64,000 bases of DNA, taken from assembly GCA_003164715.1 (NCBI GenBank), contig PLTZ01000009.1, positions 1 to 64,000 on the forward strand. The letters run 5' to 3'. Below are positions 1 through 7,163 of the stretch, one piece after another (position 1 is the stretch's first letter; each line of letters opens with the position of its first letter). The translations under genes were made by a program, and so were the position numbers. This DNA is from Opitutaceae bacterium (GTDB lineage: Bacteria > Verrucomicrobiota > Verrucomicrobiia > Opitutales > Opitutaceae). The notes below the pieces were generated by a model. The model was given only the letters and a program-made list of their open reading frames with translations, was not told the DNA's origin and made no database searches.

Positions 1-129
1 GCCCCTGCTTAGCAGAAGACCGTGAAGGGGGCGGCCGCGGCCGCCGTTTATGCTTCCCTTTTGGGTCGAGGATTGGTTGACCTTTGGACTCGCCGCGCCC
101 TGGGTTCAGCCCTGCGCACGGCACCCATC

Positions 130-600
130 ATGCTGCACACCATCTCAGTCCTCGTTGAGAACAAGTTCGGAGTCTTGGCCCGCGTGGCCGGAATGATTTC
201 CGGCCGCGGCTTCAACATCGACTCGCTCAACGTCGCGCCGACCCATGACGCCGCGCTCTCGAGGATCACGATGGTGCTCAAGGGGGACGACGCCGCGCTC
301 GACCTGTGCACCAAGCAGCTGCGCAAGCTCGTGAACGTCGTGGAGGTCAGGGACTTCAAGGAGGGCCAGACTATCGCGCGCGAGCTGGTCCTCGTCCGGG
401 TCCGCGCGGACGGCAAGACGCGCCCGGAGATCCTGCAGATCAAGGAGGTTTTCCGCGCCAGGATCGCCAACATGGCGCAGGACTCGCTCATCATCGAGCT
501 GACGGGCGACGAGGACAAGGTCGCCGCCTTCCTCGGGCTACTCGAGCCGTTCGGTATCATCGAGATCGCCCGGACCGGGCGGCTCGCCCTCACCCGCTGA
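130..600 (+). CDS. ilvN: Acetolactate synthase small (regulatory) subunit
   Basis: A 156-residue ACT-domain protein that binds valine and regulates the catalytic acetolactate synthase subunit in isoleucine-valine-leucine synthesis. The family N-terminus ISVLVENKFGVLARVAGM starts right after this ATG, followed by the GRGFNIDSL motif of the ACT fold. The C-terminal half carries the usual regulatory-subunit domain ending GIIEIARTGRLALTR. The frame is open upstream to a GTG at 22, but those 36 residues are Ala/Arg-rich and unlike the family, so ATG 130 is chosen. No clear ribosome site is seen. ilvC follows after 30 bases. Bases 1-12 read Ala-Pro-Ala-stop in frame 1 and could be the end of an upstream ilvB, but that is too short to call. 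Confidence 0.93.
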   Translation: MLHTISVLVENKFGVLARVAGMISGRGFNIDSLNVAPTHDAALSRITMVLKGDDAALDLCTKQLRKLVNVVEVRDFKEGQTIARELVLVRVRADGKTRPEILQIKEVFRARIANMAQDSLIIELTGDEDKVAAFLGLLEPFGIIEIARTGRLALTR

Positions 601-630
601 CGCCCGGCGCGCCCTTCAGAGAATTTAACC

Positions 631-1656
631 ATGCCTGCAAAAGTGTACACCGACAGGGACGCCGACCTCGGCGCCTTCAAGAACAAGACGCTCGCCGTGC
701 TGGGCTACGGCTCGCAGGGCCACGCCCACGCGCTTAACCTCAAGGACAGCGGCTGCAGCGTCATCATCGGCCTCTATCCCGGCTCAAAGTCGCGCGCCGT
801 CGCGAGGCAGCACGGCTTCAAGGTCTACGACACCGCCGAGGCGGTCCGCCGCGCGGACGTGATCATGGTGGGCCTTCCGGACATGAAGCAGGCGGGCGTG
901 TACAAGACCGACATCCTCCCGAACCTCTCGAAGGGCAAGACGCTCCTTTTCAGCCACGGCCTCTCCGTCCATTTCGGGCTCATCAAGCCGCACAAGGACA
1001 TCGACGTCATCATGGTCGCGCCCAAGGGACCCGGGCACATGGTGCGCCGGCTCTACGTCGAGGGCAAGGGGATGCCGGCGCTGGTCGCGGTCTTCCAGAA
1101 CCGCTCGGGAAAGGCCAAGCAGGCCGCGCTCGCCTGGGCGAAGGGCATCGGCTCAACGCGGGCCGGCGTCCTTCAGACCACCTTCAAGGAGGAGACGGAA
1201 ACCGACCTGTTCGGCGAGCAGGCTGTCCTCTGCGGCGGCGCGAGCGCGCTCGTGCAGGCCGGCTTCGAGACCCTAGTCGAGGCGGGCTACCAGCCCGAGA
1301 TGGCCTACTTTGAGTGCCTCCACGAGCTCAAGCTCATCTGCGACCTGATGTACGAGAGCGGCATCGCCGGGATGCGCTTCTCGGTGTCCGAAACCGCGAA
1401 GTACGGCGACATCACGCGCGGGCCCCGCGTCGTCAACGCGGCGACGAAGCGCGAGATGAAGAAGATCCTCAAGGAGATCCAGACCGGGAAGTTCACCCGC
1501 CAGTGGGTCGCGGAATACAAGGGAGGCCTCAAGAAGTACAACCGGCTCCTGAAGAAGGGCGCCGCGCACCAGATCGAGAAGACCGGCCAGCGGCTGCGCA
1601 GCATGATGCCCTGGATGACGAAGAAGAACCTGAAGGGCGTTCAGGCCGCCTACTAA
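631..1656 (+). CDS. ilvC: Ketol-acid reductoisomerase (NADP+)
   Basis: Converts acetolactate or acetohydroxybutyrate to the dihydroxy acid in branched-chain amino acid synthesis, using Mg2+ and NADPH. The 341 residues fit the short class I enzyme. An N-terminal Rossmann domain has [14 protein letters not shown] (from about residue 24) with a following SKSR loop typical of NADPH binding. The all-helical C-terminal domain has the metal-binding [10 protein letters not shown] and the helix [15 protein letters not shown]. It lies 30 bases behind ilvN and 28 before hemC on the same strand, so it is probably in one transcript. Confidence 0.97.
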   Translation: MPAKVYTDRDADLGAFKNKTLAVLGYGSQGHAHALNLKDSGCSVIIGLYPGSKSRAVARQHGFKVYDTAEAVRRADVIMVGLPDMKQAGVYKTDILPNLSKGKTLLFSHGLSVHFGLIKPHKDIDVIMVAPKGPGHMVRRLYVEGKGMPALVAVFQNRSGKAKQAALAWAKGIGSTRAGVLQTTFKEETETDLFGEQAVLCGGASALVQAGFETLVEAGYQPEMAYFECLHELKLICDLMYESGIAGMRFSVSETAKYGDITRGPRVVNAATKREMKKILKEIQTGKFTRQWVAEYKGGLKKYNRLLKKGAAHQIEKTGQRLRSMMPWMTKKNLKGVQAAY

Positions 1657-1684
1657 CCGCCCGCTGTCCGCGGGACGCCCGAGA

Positions 1685-2542
1685 ATGGGAAAGAGACTCG
1701 TCCTCGCGACCCGCAAGAGCCCGCTCGCGCTCGCCCAGGCTGAGCTCGCCGCGGCGTACCTTAGCGAGCGGACGGGGGCCGACTGCGAGCTCCTGAAGCT
1801 GGTCACCACGGGCGACCAGCAGGCGGAATGGTCCCTTCAGGAGAAGGGGGGCAAGGGCCTGTTCACCCGCGAGCTCGAGGCCGCGCTGCTGCGCAAGGAT
1901 GCGGATCTGGCCGTGCACAGCGCGAAGGACCTCCCGGGCGACTTGGCCCCGGGGCTCGGGATCGCGGGCTACCTTCCCCGCGAGGACGCGCGGGACACGC
2001 TCATCCTGCGCTCGGGCGTCGCCGCGCCGAGGACGCTCGCCACGGGCAGCCCGCGCCGCCGGCAACAGGCGGCGCTTATCTATCCGAAGCTCGAATTCGT
2101 GGAGATACGCGGCAACGTCGACACGCGGCTCAAGAAGATCGCCGACCGGAACGCGGCCGACGGGACCGTCCTCGCAGCCGCGGGCCTGAAGCGACTCGGA
2201 ATCGGGTCCTGGCCCGGCGTCGAGTTCCGCGCGATCGCCTTCGAGAGCATGGTCCCGGCGGTCGGCCAGGGGGCGATCGCGATCCAATGCCGTTCTGAGG
2301 ACGAGGCTCGCTTTGCAGGTGTGTTCAACGCCCTGACAGCACGGAGCCTCGGCATCGAGCGCGCCCTCCAGTCCGCGCTCGGGGGCGGATGCCACACGGC
2401 GCTCGGCGCCCACGCGACCCGCGACACGCTCTTCTTCTACCACGAGGGGGTGGGCGTGAGGACGATCGCCCTCTCCGAGGACGACTTTGCCTGCCCAGTC
2501 GCCGCCGCCGCGAGGATCCTCGGGCAACTGGGGCTGAAATAG
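1685..2542 (+). CDS. hemC: Hydroxymethylbilane synthase (porphobilinogen deaminase)
   Basis: Polymerises four porphobilinogens into hydroxymethylbilane for heme and other tetrapyrroles. Family motifs: LATRKSPLALAQ near the start, HSAKDLP with the catalytic Asp at about residue 82, the arginine-rich ATGSPRRRQQ near 120, IRGNVDTRLKK near 142 and the dipyrromethane-anchoring Cys at about 236 in GGGCHTALGAH. At 285 residues it is somewhat shorter than the usual 305-315, with the shortening in domain 3 after the cofactor loop. hemD follows after 13 bases. Confidence 0.95.
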   Translation: MGKRLVLATRKSPLALAQAELAAAYLSERTGADCELLKLVTTGDQQAEWSLQEKGGKGLFTRELEAALLRKDADLAVHSAKDLPGDLAPGLGIAGYLPREDARDTLILRSGVAAPRTLATGSPRRRQQAALIYPKLEFVEIRGNVDTRLKKIADRNAADGTVLAAAGLKRLGIGSWPGVEFRAIAFESMVPAVGQGAIAIQCRSEDEARFAGVFNALTARSLGIERALQSALGGGCHTALGAHATRDTLFFYHEGVGVRTIALSEDDFACPVAAAARILGQLGLK

Positions 2543-2555
2543 GCCGCGCACCCCC

Positions 2556-3347
2556 ATGGCTGACACAACCAAAGGCGCGCTTGAGGGCAGGCGGATCGTG
2601 GTGACCCGGACGCGGGACAAGGCCTCCGAACTCGCGGCCAAACTCTCGGGACTAGGGGCGAAGGTGATCGAGCTGCCGGTGATCCGCATTTCCAAGGAGG
2701 TCTCGAACCAGGCGCTCGCCGACGTGATGCTGGAGCTCGGCGGCTACGACTGGCTTGTGTTCACGAGCGGCAGCGGAGTCCATTTCTTCTTCGAGGAGTT
2801 TTTCCGCGTCCTGGACGACATCCGGGCGCTCGGGCTCATCCGCATCGCCTGCGTCGGGGAAACCACGGCAAAGGCCGTGGGCGCGCTGCACCTGAAGGTC
2901 GAATGCCTCCCGAAGACGGCCACGGCGGAGGGGCTGGCCGGCGAGATGATCGACACGGGAAGCATGGACAACGCGAAGGTCCTCGTCATCACGGGCAACC
3001 TAAACCGCGACGTCCTGGTCACGAGGCTTGAAGGGGCGCGGGCGATCGTCGACTGCCTGCAGGTCTACAAGACCGAGGGTGTGGACCTTTCGTCGGATCC
3101 TGCCGCCGCGGATTTCCGCCGGCGCGGCGCGGACGCCGTCCTCTTTGCAAGCTCCTCCTCCGCCCAGTGCTTCGTCGACCAGGGGGATACGCTCAGGATT
3201 GGGGGGGGCGGCACGAAGCCGATTCACGGGAGCATAGGGCCCCAGACGAGCGAGACCATGCGCCGGGTGGGCCTCAGCGTGGACTTCGAGGCGCCGACGC
3301 CCGGGATCGACCCGCTCATTGCCGAACTCGTGAGGGCCCTAAAGTGA
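2556..3347 (+). CDS. hemD: Uroporphyrinogen-III synthase
   Basis: Cyclises and inverts ring D of hydroxymethylbilane to give uroporphyrinogen III. The 263-residue protein has the expected two-lobed HemD layout: an N-terminal GRRIVVTRTRDKASELAAKL, the loop DWLVFTSGSGVHFF, then VLVITGNLNRDVL and a C-terminal half with VLFASSSSAQCF and SIGPQTSETMRRVGL. HemD proteins diverge strongly, so the hemC neighbour supports the call. Its stop codon overlaps the GTG start of the next gene (bases GTGA at 3344-3347), suggesting translational coupling. Confidence 0.9.
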   Translation: MADTTKGALEGRRIVVTRTRDKASELAAKLSGLGAKVIELPVIRISKEVSNQALADVMLELGGYDWLVFTSGSGVHFFFEEFFRVLDDIRALGLIRIACVGETTAKAVGALHLKVECLPKTATAEGLAGEMIDTGSMDNAKVLVITGNLNRDVLVTRLEGARAIVDCLQVYKTEGVDLSSDPAAADFRRRGADAVLFASSSSAQCFVDQGDTLRIGGGGTKPIHGSIGPQTSETMRRVGLSVDFEAPTPGIDPLIAELVRALK

Positions 3348-4441
3348 AGGTCCCGTTCCTTGACCTGGCGCCCCAGCACCGGGCGCTGCGGGACGAGGCG
3401 CTCGCCGCCCTGGCTGCCACGTACGACGCCACCCGCTTCTGCCTCGGCAAGGACGTCGAGGATTTCGAGCGGGCCTTCGCGTCCGCGCTGGGATACCCGG
3501 GGGCCCTCGGGATGAACAGCGGCACGTCCCCGCTTCACGTCGCCTGCATGGTAGCCGGATTCGGGCCCGGCGACGAGGTCATCGTGCCGCCCTTCACCTT
3601 CATCGCGTCCGCGTGGGGCGCCACCTACGTGGGGGCGAAGCCCGTGTTCGCGGACATCGAGGAGGCGACGTTCAACCTCGATCCGGCCGCGCTTGAGGCC
3701 GCGATCACGCCGCGCACGAGGGGCGTGGTCGTCGTGCACCTTTTCGGCCTGCCGGCCAGGATGGACGAGATCCTGGCGGTCGCGCGCAGGCACGGGCTGT
3801 TTGTGATCGAGGACTGCGCGCAGGCGGTGGGGGCGACGTACAAGGGGACGCCAGTCGGCCTGCTGGGCGACGCGGGGACCTTCAGCTTCTATCCCACGAA
3901 GAATCTAGGCGGATGCGGCGAGGGCGGGGCATTCGTGTCCCGGAGGCCGGAGGTTGAGTCCAGCGCCAGGCTGGTGCGCGTCCACGGGATGGGGCAGCGG
4001 TACCACCACCAGATCGTCGGCGGAAATTTCCGGATGGACGGGTTCCAGGGCGCGCTGCTCAACGTGAAGCTGCCCCATCTCGGGTCGTGGACTGCGCGGC
4101 GCAGGGCGATCGCGCGGGCCTACCTCGAGGGAATCCGGCTCGAGGGCGCGAGGCTTCCGTTCACGCCTGCGTACGGGGAGTCGGTCTACCACCAGTTCAC
4201 GATCACCCACCCCCGCCGCGACGCGCTGCGCGAGCACCTGGCGGCGCGCGGGGTCGGCACGGACCTCATATATCCCGTGCCGCTGCACCTTCAGGAGTGC
4301 TTTGCGGGGCTCTCCTATCCCAAGGGCTCGTTCCCCGTCGCCGAGAAGGCGGCCGAGACCTGCATCAGCCTTCCGATCTTTCCGGAACTCACCGACGAGC
4401 AGGTGGGCTTCGTGGTGGAGGCCGTCAACGCCTTCGGCTAG
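3344..4441 (+). CDS. DegT/DnrJ/EryC1/StrS family PLP aminotransferase
   Basis: A 365-residue fold-type I aminotransferase of the sugar/AHBA type, which usually transfers an amino group to a nucleotide-linked keto sugar. It opens VKVPFLDLAPQ from a GTG that overlaps the hemD stop. Motifs are the phosphate-binding NSGTSPLHVA, VIVPPFTFIASAWG, the cofactor-binding Asp in FVIEDCAQAVGA and the Schiff-base Lys in SFYPTKNLG. The tail (LPIFPELTDEQVGFVVEAV) is also family-typical. No nucleotide-sugar genes lie nearby, so the substrate cannot be inferred. An in-frame extension to 3167 would run through hemD and is rejected. Confidence 0.9.
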   Translation: MKVPFLDLAPQHRALRDEALAALAATYDATRFCLGKDVEDFERAFASALGYPGALGMNSGTSPLHVACMVAGFGPGDEVIVPPFTFIASAWGATYVGAKPVFADIEEATFNLDPAALEAAITPRTRGVVVVHLFGLPARMDEILAVARRHGLFVIEDCAQAVGATYKGTPVGLLGDAGTFSFYPTKNLGGCGEGGAFVSRRPEVESSARLVRVHGMGQRYHHQIVGGNFRMDGFQGALLNVKLPHLGSWTARRRAIARAYLEGIRLEGARLPFTPAYGESVYHQFTITHPRRDALREHLAARGVGTDLIYPVPLHLQECFAGLSYPKGSFPVAEKAAETCISLPIFPELTDEQVGFVVEAVNAFG

Positions 4442-4450
4442 CCTGGGGCC

Positions 4451-5104
4451 ATGATCGACGGAATCCAGATCAAGGTCTGCGGCCTGACCTCGCTTGTCGA
4501 CGCCGAGGTTGCCGGCGGCTGCGGGGCGGACTGCCTGGGGTTTGTCCTGCACGCCAAGTCTCCGAGACACGTCTCCATGGCGCAGTTCCGGTCGATGGCG
4601 GGGCGCCTTTCGGGGCGCCACAAGGTGGCCGTGGACGTCGAGCCGGCGGCCGACGCGCTCCTCGCGATGCGGGACGCCGGGTTCGACCGGTTCCAGGTGC
4701 ACTTTCGGCACGACCTGCCGATCCAAGCGATCGAGGCCTGGTCGAAGGCGGTCGGGGCGGGGAACCTCTGGCTTGCCCCGAAGCTGCCGCCCGGCGTCGA
4801 CGTCCCCGAGGCGTGGCTCGGGCTAACTCAGTGCATCCTGATGGATACGTTTGACTCGACGCTTTTCGGCGGGACGGGCCGGACGGGCGACTGGCCGAAA
4901 TTCAGGCTGCACCTCGAGCGCAGCCCCCAGACGACGTGGATTCTCTCGGGGGGCCTCAGCCCGGAGAACGTCGGCGAGGCCCTGGCGGGAACCGGAGCTC
5001 GGTTCGTTGACGTGAGCAGCGGCGTCGAGTCGGCGCCGGGCGTCAAGGACCATGCCCGGCTGAAGGCGTTCGCCGCCGCGGTCCACAAGGCCGCCGGCGC
5101 ATAG
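4451..5104 (+). CDS. trpF: Phosphoribosylanthranilate isomerase
   Basis: Catalyses the Amadori rearrangement of phosphoribosylanthranilate in tryptophan synthesis. The 217 residues form a TIM barrel with the catalytic Cys at residue 10 in KVCGLTS, then GADCLGFVLHAKSPRHVS, and the C-terminal phosphate-binding ILSGGLSPENV and DVSSGVESAPGVKDHARL. It sits alone from the other trp genes; trpC lies at 50-51 kb on the other strand. It ends one base before the stop of the convergent ogt gene. Confidence 0.95.
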   Translation: MIDGIQIKVCGLTSLVDAEVAGGCGADCLGFVLHAKSPRHVSMAQFRSMAGRLSGRHKVAVDVEPAADALLAMRDAGFDRFQVHFRHDLPIQAIEAWSKAVGAGNLWLAPKLPPGVDVPEAWLGLTQCILMDTFDSTLFGGTGRTGDWPKFRLHLERSPQTTWILSGGLSPENVGEALAGTGARFVDVSSGVESAPGVKDHARLKAFAAAVHKAAGA

Positions 5105-5105
5105 G

Positions 5106-5594
5106 CTAGGCCCTCTCAATGTCGAGGAGCCGCTGCTTGCGCCTCACGCCAAACGCATATCCGGTGAGGGAGCCGTCGGACCCGATCACGCGGTGACACG
5201 GGACGATGAGGCATATCGGGTTGGTGGCGTTGGCCCTTCCGACCGCCCGGGGTGAGCTCCCAAGCGCCCGCGCCATCTCCCCATACGACCGGGTCTGCCC
5301 GCAGGGTATCCTCCGCAGGGCGGCCCACACCCGTCGCTGGAAGGGGGTTCCCCGGGGGGACAGGCCCAGGGAGAACTCCCGCCGCTTCCCACGGAACCAC
5401 TCCTGGACCTGACGGCGCGCCGCGTCGGTCCCGGAGGCATCCCCGACCCGGACGCCGCGTCCGAGGCGGCCCTGGAGCGCGGCCTTCCCGCCGAACGCGG
5501 TCGCGACAACCGAGCCGGCGGCGTCGACCGCGACGGAGAACGTGCCCTCCGGCGTATTGAAGGAGGCATAGTGGAACAGGTTGGAGGATGTCAT
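5106..5594 (-). CDS. ogt: Methylated-DNA--protein-cysteine S-methyltransferase
   Basis: A suicide repair protein that takes the methyl group from O6-methylguanine. The 162 residues have the diagnostic acceptor site IVPCHRVIG (Cys at about 133), the helix-turn-helix GTPFQRRVWAALRRIPCG and the arginine-finger region YGEMARALGSSPRAVG. Its ATG overlaps the stop of the upstream Ada-AlkA type gene as ATGA, so the two are probably translated together. The open frame continues far upstream, but that part is a shadow of the partner gene. Confidence 0.95.
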   Translation of the reverse strand: MTSSNLFHYASFNTPEGTFSVAVDAAGSVVATAFGGKAALQGRLGRGVRVGDASGTDAARRQVQEWFRGKRREFSLGLSPRGTPFQRRVWAALRRIPCGQTRSYGEMARALGSSPRAVGRANATNPICLIVPCHRVIGSDGSLTGYAFGVRRKQRLLDIERA

Positions 5595-7030
5595 GGGGGG
5601 GGACGGTTGATCTGCCAGAGATGCGCGGTAGCGAGGCTTCGATACGGGGAAAAGACGGACATGAGGCGTCGGGTGGCATCCGCATCGGGGCGCTCCTCCA
5701 GCTTGAAGAGGGCCTGCAGCCCGCTGGTGACGCCGGTGTCGCCGATGGGCACGCAGTCCGCGAACCCGAGCGAGCGCATCATCAGGTAGTTCACCGACCA
5801 GGGACCCAGGCCCCGCACCGCCAGGAGCGTGCGCTCGGCGCGCGTGGCGGACGTCATCGAAAGCGCGCCGAGGTCGAGGGTCCCCGCCGCGACGAGCCGG
5901 GCCGCGCCGATGAGGTACTCGGCCTTCTGCCTGGAGTACTGCCACGGGCGCATCGCGGAGGGCTCGAGCCGGGCGATCGCGGCGGCCGTGGGCAGCGAGA
6001 AGAGCCCCGCCGGGAGCGCCGTGCCCGTGTTCTCGATCAGGCGCCGCTTGAGCACGCATGCGAAGGGCAGGTTAATCTGCTGACCGATGATTGACCACAG
6101 GAGCCCGTCCCAGGGGCTTGGGGTGCGGATGAGCCGCAGACCCGGGCGCCCGGACACGAGGCGGCCGAGGCCGAGGCGGCGGGCGAGTCGGGTGAAACCG
6201 GCGGCGTCCTGGTCCAGCCCGACCAGGCCGGCGACGAGGCGGTGCGCGGCGAGCCTCTGGTCGGCTCCGATCTCGGAAGGCGCGTCCAGGGACACCCGTG
6301 CGCAGTCCTGCGAAAGCTGGACCTTCATGATCGCCGGGACGCCGGCCAGGTCCGCCGAGGTCTCGTAGAGCGCGCCGGTGAGGCGCTCCGTGATGCTCAC
6401 CGGGTCGCGGCCCAGGCTCCGGAGGAGGTGGGCGAGCGGGTAGCCCGGAGGAAGGTCGACCTTGAACGGTCCGTCCGACCCCAGGTCGCGGTAGGCTGAG
6501 GGCGTCATCCCGTTGAGTTCGCGGAAATGCTCGTGAAAGGCCGACATCGACTCGAATCCGGCGTCCGCCGCGATGTCGGTGAGGGGCGATTGCCGGGTTG
6601 CGAGCAGGCGCTTGGCGGCCTCCATCCTCGCCCGCAGGAGCAGGTCCCCCGGGGTGGAATGGTAGTGCTGGCGGAAGAGCTCGAAGCAGCGGGTGGCGCC
6701 GAAGCCGGAGCGCCTCACGATCGACCGGGCGTCGCTGAAGCGCGCCGGGTCCGCCCGCACCTCGGCCACCAGCGTCTCGACCGACTCCAGCACCGGGTCG
6801 GCGCCCCGGGCGAAGTCATCGGGGTGGCATTTCAGGCAGGGGCGCAGCCCCGCGGCCCGGGCGGCGTCGCAGGAGGGGAAGAACCGCACATTCTCGGCCC
6901 TGGGCTTCTTTGCCCTGCACGACGGCAGGCAGTAGATCCCGGTCGTCAGGACCCCCGTGAAGAAGCGGCCGTTCCATGCCGGGTCGCTGCCCAGGAACCG
7001 GGAGTACATTTGTGCATGGGTCATTCTCAT
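5591..7030 (-). CDS. Ada-type sensor / AraC helix-turn-helix / AlkA DNA-3-methyladenine glycosylase fusion
   Basis: A 479-residue alkylation response protein with three parts. Residues 1-75 are an Ada-type zinc domain with Cys at about 34, 38, 65 and 68 (GIYCLPSCRAKKPRAENV and LRPCLKCHP), which in Ada senses methylphosphotriesters. Residues 85-185 are an AraC-type DNA-binding domain (GFGATRCFELFRQ, DIAADAGFESMSAFHEHFRE). The rest is AlkA: a helix-hairpin-helix LAVRGLGPWSVNYLMM followed by the catalytic Asp in PIGDTGV. It likely both senses alkylation and excises alkylated bases. The ATG at 7030 is preferred over one at 7024. The downstream ogt overlaps by 4 bases. Confidence 0.92.
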   Translation of the reverse strand: MRMTHAQMYSRFLGSDPAWNGRFFTGVLTTGIYCLPSCRAKKPRAENVRFFPSCDAARAAGLRPCLKCHPDDFARGADPVLESVETLVAEVRADPARFSDARSIVRRSGFGATRCFELFRQHYHSTPGDLLLRARMEAAKRLLATRQSPLTDIAADAGFESMSAFHEHFRELNGMTPSAYRDLGSDGPFKVDLPPGYPLAHLLRSLGRDPVSITERLTGALYETSADLAGVPAIMKVQLSQDCARVSLDAPSEIGADQRLAAHRLVAGLVGLDQDAAGFTRLARRLGLGRLVSGRPGLRLIRTPSPWDGLLWSIIGQQINLPFACVLKRRLIENTGTALPAGLFSLPTAAAIARLEPSAMRPWQYSRQKAEYLIGAARLVAAGTLDLGALSMTSATRAERTLLAVRGLGPWSVNYLMMRSLGFADCVPIGDTGVTSGLQALFKLEERPDADATRRLMSVFSPYRSLATAHLWQINRPPP

Positions 7031-7115
7031 GGGAGGTCGGGCAGGGTGGGCGCATCCTAGCAAAGGCGGGCCCCCGTGTCGTCCGCATTTTTCCGGAGTA
7101 ATTTTACGCGTGCGC

Positions 7116-7145
7116 TTGCTCAAGGTGCGGGTGCATTGGTACGAT
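7116..7145 (+). promoter_or_regulatory. Candidate sigma-70 type promoter of the GH13 gene
   Basis: TTGCTC (7116-7121) and TACGAT (7140-7145) are separated by 18 bases. The expected transcription start is about 12 bases before the ATG at 7164. It lies in the 133-base divergent gap between the alkylation-repair operon and the pullulanase gene. The spacing is acceptable but both boxes are imperfect. Confidence 0.35.
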
Positions 7146-7163
7146 TACAGCTTCACGCCCACT

